DNA from: an uncultured Oscillospiraceae bacterium
GTDB taxonomy: Bacteria > Bacillota > Clostridia > Oscillospirales > Oscillospiraceae
Length of the DNA: 6,021 nt
Reading direction: 5' to 3'
Assembly (NCBI GenBank): GCA_959022875.1
Contig: CAUFAM010000080.1
Location: forward strand, 1-6,021
Part shown: piece after piece, positions 1 to 5,422 of the stretch
How positions within the stretch are numbered: the stretch's first letter is position 1
How the letters are laid out: each line of letters begins with the position of its first letter
Made by a program: the position numbers and the translations under genes
Notes under the pieces: model-generated
Told to the model about the DNA's origin: nothing
Seen by the model: only the letters and a program-made list of their open reading frames with translations
The model's database searches: none

Positions 1-25
1 AAAAGGCCGCATATGCGGCCTTTTT
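1..25 (-). terminator. Palindromic intrinsic terminator at the end of the operon
   Basis: A perfect 16-base palindrome (5-20, GGCCGCATATGCGGCC) folds into a 6-bp all-GC stem with a 4-base loop. It is flanked by at least four A on one side (1-4, cut by the window edge) and five T on the other (21-25). Read on the minus strand it follows the ATPase stop codon by 17 bases and ends in a U-run that continues off the window. Because of the A and T tracts on both sides it could also stop a convergent plus-strand transcript, so it probably works in both directions. Confidence 0.88.
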
Positions 26-42
26 CTTCGATCAGGCTAAAC

Positions 43-1161
43 TCATCCAATCAGATTCTGTTCCGTCTCCTTGTCAAACAGGTGGACGGCCTCGGGCCGG
101 AAGGTGAAGTTCATCTCGGTTCCGTAAGTAATGCCGCCCCGCAGCTCGGCGGGAAGGTCGGCGGTGGGCACCCGGAGTACCACATCCTTGCCATTGCTGG
201 TTACGTGGAGATAGTACTCGCTGCCCATCATCTCAGACACCTCCACCTTGCCGGAGAGGATTCCATTCCCGCTTTCTGAAGTAAAGCGGATGTGCTCAGG
301 CCGAATACCCAGGATAATATCCTTGGCCTCGGTGCCGGTGAGCGCCTTCTGATCCTCTTCGGTCAGGCCGATATAGGTGCCAAACACATCAGCGTGATAC
401 GCGCCCTGCCCATCCTTGATGAGCTTGGCGTCAAAGAAGTTCATCTGGGGCGTACCGATGAAGCCGGCCACAAAGATGTTGATGGGATGGTCAAACACCT
501 CCTGGGGCGTGCCGATCTGCTGGATAAAGCCGTCCTTCATAATAACGATCCGGTCTGCCAGCGTCATGGCCTCGGTCTGGTCGTGGGTCACGTATACGAA
601 GGTGGTGTTGATCCGCTGACGCAGCTTGATGATCTCAGCGCGCATCTCGTTGCGCAGCTTGGCGTCCAGGTTGGAGAGCGGCTCGTCCATGAGCAGCACC
701 TTGGGCTCGCGGACAATGGCGCGGCCGATGGCCACACGCTGACGCTGGCCGCCGGACAGGGCCTTGGGCTTACGGTCCAGATATTGGGTAATGCCCAGGA
801 TCTCCGCGGCATCCTTCACCCGCTTGTCAATCTCCTCCCTGGGAACCTTCTTCAGCTTCAGGGGGAATTCCATGTTCTCTTTGACCGTCATGTGGGGATA
901 GAGGGCGTAGCTCTGGAACACCATGGCGATGTCCCGGTCCTTGGGCTCCACATCGTTGACCAGCTTGCCGTCGATGCGCAGCTCACCCTCGGAGATCTCC
1001 TCCAGGCCAGCCACCATCCGCAGGGTGGTGGACTTGCCGCAGCCGGAGGGGCCGACCAGAACGATAAATTCCTTATCGGCAATGTCCAGATTGAAGCTAT
1101 GTACCGCGGTCACTGCGTTGTCGTAGATCTTCTTCACATTGGTCAGGGTTACAGTTGACAT
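43..1161 (-). CDS. msmK: CUT1-family sugar ABC importer, ATP-binding subunit (MsmK/UgpC/MalK type)
   Basis: This 372-residue cytoplasmic ATPase powers sugar import with the two permeases upstream. All nucleotide-binding motifs are intact: Walker A GPSGCGKST (37-45), Q-loop glutamine Q83 in VFQSYALYPH, signature LSGGQ (135-139), Walker B VLLMDE with catalytic E160, D-loop SNLD (163-166) and switch histidine H193 in VTHDQTEAM. The C-terminal third (about 235-372), with GIRPEH at 285-290, is the MalK-type OB-fold/TOBE regulatory domain that docks partners and regulators. The length matches the family norm of about 370. The ATG is fixed because an in-frame TGA lies two codons upstream, yet no normal SD sequence precedes it. 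The gene is separated from nagA by 194 bp, unlike its tightly packed neighbours. In this family one ATPase often serves several CUT1 importers, so sharing is possible. The family is certain; the exact symbol (msmK, ugpC or malK) is conventional. Confidence 0.95.
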   Translation of the reverse strand: MSTVTLTNVKKIYDNAVTAVHSFNLDIADKEFIVLVGPSGCGKSTTLRMVAGLEEISEGELRIDGKLVNDVEPKDRDIAMVFQSYALYPHMTVKENMEFPLKLKKVPREEIDKRVKDAAEILGITQYLDRKPKALSGGQRQRVAIGRAIVREPKVLLMDEPLSNLDAKLRNEMRAEIIKLRQRINTTFVYVTHDQTEAMTLADRIVIMKDGFIQQIGTPQEVFDHPINIFVAGFIGTPQMNFFDAKLIKDGQGAYHADVFGTYIGLTEEDQKALTGTEAKDIILGIRPEHIRFTSESGNGILSGKVEVSEMMGSEYYLHVTSNGKDVVLRVPTADLPAELRGGITYGTEMNFTFRPEAVHLFDKETEQNLIG

Positions 1162-1198
1162 GTTTCAGGCCGTAGTCCCCGGGCCTCCGCCCAGGTTC

Positions 1199-1229
1199 CT
1201 CCCCACCGGGGGAGTTTTCTTACCCCCGG
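1199..1229 (-). promoter_or_regulatory. Two mutually exclusive hairpins in the ATPase leader
   Basis: On the minus strand the arm at 1223-1229 (CCGGGGG) can pair perfectly with 1206-1212 (CCCCCGG) across a 10-base loop. The segment 1209-1214 (CTCCCC) can instead pair perfectly with 1199-1204 (GGGGAG) across a 4-base loop. Both stems need bases 1209-1212, so they cannot form together. The second stem also hides an SD-like GGGGAGG. This is the geometry of an attenuator or riboswitch switch, but no terminator U-run or known aptamer is recognised and the SD-like run is about 36 bases from the ATPase ATG. A regulatory role is inference. Confidence 0.35.
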
Positions 1230-1296
1230 GAGTTTACGGCAGGTCTCCACACTGCCGCACCGCCGGCCAGCGGCAATTCCTCCTTCTTTTTTGGTA

Positions 1297-1328
1297 TCCG
1301 TTCCTATGAAAATGGAGTAGGGAACGGA
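1297..1328. repeat. 8-bp perfect inverted repeat after nagA
   Basis: TCCGTTCC at 1297-1304 and GGAACGGA at 1321-1328 form a perfect inverted repeat around a 16-base spacer, just downstream of the nagA stop. A related copy, GGACGGTTCC, sits at 1343-1352. There is no T-run on either strand to make it a terminator. It could be an RNA stem limiting 3' decay of the nagA message or a protein-binding site; neither is shown. Confidence 0.4.
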
Positions 1329-1355
1329 CCCTGGATTATGTTGGACGGTTCCGGC

Positions 1356-2486
1356 TTACAGCGCGCCGGACACCACCTCTCCGTGATAGATCACCGCTTT
1401 CAGATCCAGATGTTCGTCCAGAATGGCCGCGTTGGCTTCCTTTCCGATGTCCAAGCTGCCCAGGCGGTTGTAGATCCCCAGCACCTTGGCCGGGTTTACC
1501 GCGGCGGCGGTTACCGCGTCGGCAAGAGGGATGCCGAAGGACACCGCCGTTTTGAGGCAGGCCATCAGGTCGGACACGGAGCCTGCCAGGGTGTTGGGGT
1601 CATCGGCCATGGTGGCACGGTTGCCGTGTACCTCAATCTCCTGCCCGCCGAAGGGGTAGCGCCCGTCGGGCATGCCTGTGGCCCGGAGGGAGTCGGAGAT
1701 GAGGATGACCCGGTCGCTGCCAAAGAGCTTGAACACGGTGCGCACCACCGCGGGGTGGATGTGTACGCCGTCGCAGATGAGCTCTACCTTTACCTCCGGA
1801 TAGTCGAAGGCCGCGCCCACCACGCCGGGAGCACGGTGGGTAAAGGGAGGCATGGCGTTAAAAAGGTGGGTTGCCTGCCGTGCCCCCGCCTTATAGGCGG
1901 CGCAGGCGGTATCATAGTCCGCCGTGGTGTGACCCAGGCTGACAGTCACGCCGTCCTGCCGGGCACTCTGGATAAATTCCAGGGAATTGGGCTGCTCGGG
2001 GGCCAGGGTTACCAGCTTCACCAATCCGCCCGCCGCCTCCTGAAGACGGTGGAGCATGGCGGAGTCCGGATCATGGATATAGGCGCCGTTTTGGGCTCCC
2101 TTCTTGGCCATGCTCAGGAAAGGGCCCTCCAGATGGAGGCCTACCAGCTCCGCTCCACCGGTGTTTTTCGCCCGGTGGGCGGCGGCATTCTGACAGATTT
2201 TGGTGAGTTGGTCCTCTCCCAGGGTCATGCCCGCAGGGCAGATCTGGGTAATGCCCCGGCTAAGCTCATAGTCGGCCATCTTCTGAAGGCCATCCGGAGT
2301 GGCATCGGAAAAATCCTCGCCCACACAGCCGTGGAAATGGAGGTCCGTCAGGCCGGGAATCACATAGCATCCGTGGGCGGATACCGGCCCCATGGCATCT
2401 TCAGCAATGAGGCCGTCCTTCACACAGAAGTCCCGGGCCACAAACCCCTCCTTGGGATCAAATACCAACGCGTTGGTAATTTTCAT
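1356..2486 (-). CDS. nagA: N-acetylglucosamine-6-phosphate deacetylase
   Basis: NagA removes the acetyl group of GlcNAc-6-P to give glucosamine-6-P and acetate in the cytoplasm, the common step of GlcNAc and sialic acid breakdown. The protein has 376 residues, the usual length, and is an amidohydrolase (beta/alpha)8 barrel flanked by a small beta domain. Visible landmarks are PGLTDLHFHG with the HxH pair H50/H52, metal ligand E120 in HLEGPF, H186 in LGHT, H207 in the hallmark ATHLFNAMPP, the RAPGVVGAAFD segment, and the probable catalytic D265 in LISDS, where many homologues have TDA. LAGS (300-303) and the NPAK segment (331-334) near the C-terminus also fit. The ATG has a good SD (AGGAG, 8 bases upstream), and the gene starts 17 bases after the lyase stop, so the two are co-transcribed. 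The pairing with a NanA-type lyase points to sialic acid or ManNAc as the source of GlcNAc-6-P. Confidence 0.95.
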   Translation of the reverse strand: MKITNALVFDPKEGFVARDFCVKDGLIAEDAMGPVSAHGCYVIPGLTDLHFHGCVGEDFSDATPDGLQKMADYELSRGITQICPAGMTLGEDQLTKICQNAAAHRAKNTGGAELVGLHLEGPFLSMAKKGAQNGAYIHDPDSAMLHRLQEAAGGLVKLVTLAPEQPNSLEFIQSARQDGVTVSLGHTTADYDTACAAYKAGARQATHLFNAMPPFTHRAPGVVGAAFDYPEVKVELICDGVHIHPAVVRTVFKLFGSDRVILISDSLRATGMPDGRYPFGGQEIEVHGNRATMADDPNTLAGSVSDLMACLKTAVSFGIPLADAVTAAAVNPAKVLGIYNRLGSLDIGKEANAAILDEHLDLKAVIYHGEVVSGAL

Positions 2487-2503
2487 GGATGATTCTCCTG
2501 TCT

Positions 2504-3412
2504 TCAGCAGTACTTGGCAATGGCATCCTGGATCATCTTGGCGCTCTCCTCCACCACAGCCTCATCGCCAGGCTCCAGAGCGGCCAGAGGCAGGCGCACA
2601 CTGCCGCAGTCAGGGCCGCCCAGCTTCACCAGCACGGCCTTGATGACGCCGTACATGTTGCCCTTGGCAGAGCACAGCTTGTAGATAATGCGGCAGCACT
2701 CGTTCTGGATCTCCCGGGCCTGCTCCATCTTCCCCTCCAGGAACAGCTCCCGGATCTTCAAAAACAGTTCGGGCATGGCGCCGTAGGTACCGCCGATGCC
2801 GCCGATGGCGCCGGCCGCCAGACCGGACAGGAGCTGTTCGTCGGGACCGTTGAAGACAATGGCGCCCTCATCCTTCCACATCTGGATGTCCTGCACAGGC
2901 ATGGAGGAGTTCTTCACGCCGATGACCCGGGGATTTTTCAGCATCTCCTTAAGCAGGGGGATATTCAGGGCCACGCCGGCCAGCTGGGGAATATTGTAGA
3001 TGATAAAGTCGGTATTGGGTGCGGCGTCGGAGATGTCGTTCCAATACTTGGCAATGGCCCGGTCGGGCAGGTGGAAGTAGATGGGGGGAATGGAGGCGAT
3101 GGCGTCCACCCCCAGGCTCTCGGCGTGGGCGGCCAGCACCCGGCTGTCGGCGGTGTTGTTGCAGGCCACATGGGCAATGATGGTCAGCTTGCCCTTGGCC
3201 ACAGCCATCACATTTTCCAGCACCACCTTGCGCTCCTCCACGCTCTGGTAAATGCACTCCCCGGAGGAGCCGCCCACATACAGGCCCTTGACACCCTTGT
3301 CGATGAAATACTGGGTCAGCTCCCGCACTGCCTGGGGAGAAATGGCTCCCTCGGCGTCATAGCAGGCATAGAAGGCGGGGATAATCCCCTGATATTTGCT
3401 GAAATCTTTCCT
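2504..3412 (-). CDS. nanA: N-acetylneuraminate lyase (DapA/NanA family), start codon unclear
   Basis: This class I aldolase of the DHDPS/NAL family is predicted to cleave Neu5Ac to ManNAc and pyruvate in the cytoplasm. Numbering from the codon at 3410-3412, the product is 302 residues, the size of E. coli NanA (297). Landmarks are GGSSGE (47-52), the tyrosine of YNIP (Y139), the Schiff-base lysine in GVKNSS (K167), and NGPDE (D191/E192) followed by GGIGGTYGAMPE; these match the E. coli NanA positions Y137, K165 and D191/E192 and favour NAL over DHDPS. Family similarity continues upstream of the first GTG (3326-3328, residue 29) through GIIPAFYACYD, which is barrel strand 1, up to a TAG at 3413-3415. 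No ATG, GTG or TTG lies in frame between that TAG and residue 29, and AGG occupies the expected ATG position, so the end given is the limit of coding similarity and not a proven start. It lies 45 bases after the permease stop. Function is likely; the start is unresolved. Confidence 0.87.
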   Translation of the reverse strand, partial: RKDFSKYQGIIPAFYACYDAEGAISPQAVRELTQYFIDKGVKGLYVGGSSGECIYQSVEERKVVLENVMAVAKGKLTIIAHVACNNTADSRVLAAHAESLGVDAIASIPPIYFHLPDRAIAKYWNDISDAAPNTDFIIYNIPQLAGVALNIPLLKEMLKNPRVIGVKNSSMPVQDIQMWKDEGAIVFNGPDEQLLSGLAAGAIGGIGGTYGAMPELFLKIRELFLEGKMEQAREIQNECCRIIYKLCSAKGNMYGVIKAVLVKLGGPDCGSVRLPLAALEPGDEAVVEESAKMIQDAIAKYC

Positions 3413-3460
3413 CTAATCTTAATTAAGTTTTGCCCGGAGGCAATCTATCAGGCTGGAAGC

Positions 3461-4330
3461 TCAGCCCTTGACCGCACCCATGGCAATGCCCTGGGTGAAG
3501 TACTTCTGGAAGGCAATGAAGACGATGATAATGGGAACGGCCGCCAGCGCTGCGCCGGCCATGATGAGGCCGAAGTCGGTGCTCATTTCGCCCTGGAGGT
3601 TGGAAATGGCCAGGGGCAGGGTCCACTGCTTATCCGTTTGCAGCATGACCAGCTGGAGGAAGTAGTCGTTCCAGGTGTTGACAAAGGTGAAGATGGCCAG
3701 AGCGCCGATGCCGGGCTTGATCATGGGCAGCACCACGGTGATGAAGGTACGAAGTTCTCCCGCACCGTCCACCCGGGCGGCCTCCAGAATCTCGCCGGGA
3801 ATGGTCTCGGCAAACTGCTTCATCAGGAACACGCCGAAGGGCCAGCCTACCGTGGGCAGAATCACTGCCCAGAGGGTATCAATGAGCCCCATCAGGTTCA
3901 TCTCCTGAGCCAGGGGAATGACGATGACCTGCTTAGGCAGGGCCATGGCGCAGATGATGATGGTAAAGAGGAGCTTCTGTCCAATGAACCGCTTCTTGCC
4001 CAGTGCATAGCCCGCCAGAGCGGCGGTGATGCAGGTGAGGACCATGGCCGCGGCGGAGATAAACACGATGTTGAACAGCCACAGGAAGGCGGGGCGGGCG
4101 AACAGCTCTTGGTAGTGCTCCAGGGTGGGTTCCAGGGGGAACCACACCGGCTCCTTGGCGTTGATGGCGATGTCGTCCTTGAAGGAGCCGGTGACGATCC
4201 AGTACAGAGGGAACAGGAGAAACAGGGTCAACACAATCAGAATGACAACGGAAAATACCTTATACCCTGTGGAGGTTCCGCTGAGATCGCCGGATTTTTT
4301 CGGCTTTAACGCCGTCGTTTTTGTACTCAT
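3461..4330 (-). CDS. CUT1 sugar ABC importer, inner-membrane permease (MsmG/MalG type)
   Basis: This 289-residue integral membrane protein is the second permease of the importer. About six hydrophobic segments are visible (roughly 25-45, 85-108, 120-142, 153-171, 208-228 and 255-275). The cytoplasmic EAA loop that docks on the ATPase is clear at about 183-207 (EAARVDGAG followed by LPMIKPG), and the C-terminus YFTQGIAMGAVKG is typical of the MsmG/AraQ branch. The N-terminus is polar and lysine-rich, then passes into the first membrane span. The start is well supported: an SD (AAGGAGG, complement of 4340-4346) overlaps the stop codon of the preceding permease, and only 14 bases separate the genes, which suggests translational coupling. 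The family does not fix the substrate; the neighbouring lyase and NagA suggest sialic acid or a related amino sugar. Confidence 0.94.
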   Translation of the reverse strand: MSTKTTALKPKKSGDLSGTSTGYKVFSVVILIVLTLFLLFPLYWIVTGSFKDDIAINAKEPVWFPLEPTLEHYQELFARPAFLWLFNIVFISAAAMVLTCITAALAGYALGKKRFIGQKLLFTIIICAMALPKQVIVIPLAQEMNLMGLIDTLWAVILPTVGWPFGVFLMKQFAETIPGEILEAARVDGAGELRTFITVVLPMIKPGIGALAIFTFVNTWNDYFLQLVMLQTDKQWTLPLAISNLQGEMSTDFGLIMAGAALAAVPIIIVFIAFQKYFTQGIAMGAVKG

Positions 4331-4344
4331 TTTCTCACCCCTCC

Positions 4345-5283
4345 TTAGTCCGTCTTCGCCACTTTGAACTGGATGGCGGAGAAAATGGCGATGATGACGG
4401 CCAGAACCACACCAATGGCACAGGCGTAGCCCAGATCATTGAGCCGGTAAGCGGTGTCGTAGACCTGGTACATAATGGTCATGGTGGAGTTGAGCGGGCC
4501 ACCCTTGGTCAACAGCTGGATCAGGGCAAAGCACTGGAAGCTGTTGATGGTGGTGATCACCAGCACATACAAAGTGGTGGGCATGATGGAGGGCCACTTG
4601 ATTTTCCAGAACACCTGGAGGTTAGTAGCGCCGTCCACCTGGGCCGCCTCGATGATGGAGTTATCCACATTGCCCAGGGCCGCCACATACAGCACGATGG
4701 GCTGGCCGATGGAGGTTGTAAACAAAATCAGGATGATAAACCAGATGGCGGTCTTCTGGTTGCCCAGCCAGTCAAAGCCGGTGGTGCCGATCACCTGGTT
4801 CAGCACACCGTTATAGGGGTGCAGGATCCACTTCCACACCACGGTGATGGCCACCGAGCCGGTCACCACCGGCAGGTAGAACACACAGCGGAAGAAGGAA
4901 CGGGGCACGGCGTGCATCTTGTAGATGGCAGAGCTCACCCACAGGGAAAAGGCCGTGACCGTGGGAACCGCCACGACGACAATCAGCACGGTATTTAAAA
5001 AGCCCCTGTGGAAAATGGGGTCTTTAAACAGCTTGATGTAATTTTCCAGCCCGGCAAAGCCCTTCACGCCACCCAGACCGTATTCCATCAGGCTGTAATA
5101 GACGCAAATGAACATGGGTACGACCACGAAGGTCACAAAAAACAACAGGCTGGGCAGCAGGAACAGGTAGGCTGAAGTGGTCTCCCGGCGGACCAGGGCC
5201 CGGCTCATGCCGGAACGCGGGGATGGAGCCTTGGTCTTCTGGGGCTTGCTGCCGGCTTCCGCCACTGCAGTATTCTGCGCCAT
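4345..5283 (-). CDS. CUT1 sugar ABC importer, inner-membrane permease (MsmF/MalF type)
   Basis: This 312-residue integral membrane protein is the first permease and forms the channel heterodimer with its downstream partner. The polar N-terminal tail (1-35) is followed by six likely spans (about 38-62, 96-120, 132-152, 178-202, 237-258 and 285-306). The EAA loop for ATPase docking is at about 212-236 (EAAQVDGATN ending WPSIMPT). The ATG at 5281-5283 is preferred because it has an SD (GGGGGAG) 6 bases upstream. A longer frame reaches back to an ATG at 5368-5370, but those 29 codons run through an intrinsic terminator and look like no permease N-terminus. The gene follows that terminator, so expression probably depends on partial read-through from the binding-protein gene or on a promoter within the short gap, where none is obvious. 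Confidence 0.94.
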   Translation of the reverse strand: MAQNTAVAEAGSKPQKTKAPSPRSGMSRALVRRETTSAYLFLLPSLLFFVTFVVVPMFICVYYSLMEYGLGGVKGFAGLENYIKLFKDPIFHRGFLNTVLIVVVAVPTVTAFSLWVSSAIYKMHAVPRSFFRCVFYLPVVTGSVAITVVWKWILHPYNGVLNQVIGTTGFDWLGNQKTAIWFIILILFTTSIGQPIVLYVAALGNVDNSIIEAAQVDGATNLQVFWKIKWPSIMPTTLYVLVITTINSFQCFALIQLLTKGGPLNSTMTIMYQVYDTAYRLNDLGYACAIGVVLAVIIAIFSAIQFKVAKTD

Positions 5284-5289
5284 AAATAT

Positions 5290-5296
5290 CTCCCCC
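5290..5296 (-). promoter_or_regulatory. Ribosome binding site fixing the MsmF-type permease start
   Basis: GGGGGAG on the minus strand stands 6 bases before the ATG at 5281-5283. It decides between this start and the in-frame upstream ATG at 5368-5370, which lies in the terminator arm. Confidence 0.75.
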
Positions 5297-5329
5297 TCTT
5301 GGTTCTGGATGTTTTTCCACCCGCGGCGG

Positions 5330-5369
5330 AAAAAATGTGCCCGCCCCCTCTCAACAGGGAGCGGGCACA
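5330..5369 (-). terminator. Intrinsic terminator between binding-protein and permease genes
   Basis: On the minus strand a perfect 9-bp arm (5361-5369 with 5336-5344, TGTGCCCGC/GCGGGCACA) extends past one mismatch by four more pairs (5356-5359 with 5346-5349) around a 6-base loop, and is followed at once by six T (complement of 5330-5335). It lies 53 bases past the binding-protein stop and ahead of the permease genes. A leaky terminator here would give more binding protein than membrane subunits, a common arrangement in binding-protein-dependent importers. Confidence 0.92.
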
Positions 5370-5422
5370 TTGCGCTCAGGTTTGATTTGGTTTCAAAGGA
5401 TTGCTTTTCCTATGTACCTGCC

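Larger units (their letters stand above)
1162..1355 (-). promoter_or_regulatory. Structured non-coding gap between nagA and the ATPase gene
   Basis: No convincing gene lies in these 194 bases. Read on the minus strand the gap holds a series of GC-rich inverted repeats: 8-bp arms at 1297-1304/1321-1328, 6-bp arms at 1237-1242/1252-1257, 7-bp arms at 1206-1212/1223-1229, 6-bp arms at 1199-1204/1209-1214 and 7-bp arms (one G-U) at 1178-1184/1189-1195. None is followed by a U-run, so no intrinsic terminator is evident. I found no convincing -35/-10 pair; the best -10-like hexamer, CATAAT (complement of about 1335-1340), has no matching -35. It may be a 5' regulatory leader for the ATPase, an mRNA processing or stability region, or an eroded gene. 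The folding is seen; the role is inferred. Confidence 0.45.

Noticed and set aside
292..1158. A 288-codon open frame on the plus strand opposite the ATPase gene
   Set aside because: Mirror of a highly conserved ATPase gene; the product resembles no protein family I recognise.
1297..1328. Intrinsic terminator after nagA
   Set aside because: The 8-bp inverted repeat has a 16-base spacer and no T-run on either strand.
1338..2492. A 384-codon open frame on the plus strand opposite nagA
   Set aside because: Full antisense overlap with nagA, low-complexity product with no family features, no good ribosome site.
2504..3328. Lyase starting at the GTG 3326-3328
   Set aside because: It would cut off barrel strand 1, although matching family sequence continues in frame upstream, and no SD is suitably spaced before this GTG; the codon is an internal valine in the family alignment.
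2489..4309. A 606-codon open frame on the plus strand across the lyase and MsmG-type permease genes
   Set aside because: It lies antisense to two well-supported genes, its product is Gly/His/Gln/Asp-rich with no recognisable domain, and long open antisense frames are expected in GC-rich coding DNA with biased third positions.
5284..5370. Longer N-terminus for the MsmF-type permease starting at the ATG 5368-5370
   Set aside because: The extra 29 codons are the arms of an intrinsic terminator, while the ATG at 5281-5283 has a well-spaced SD and the protein then has the normal family length.
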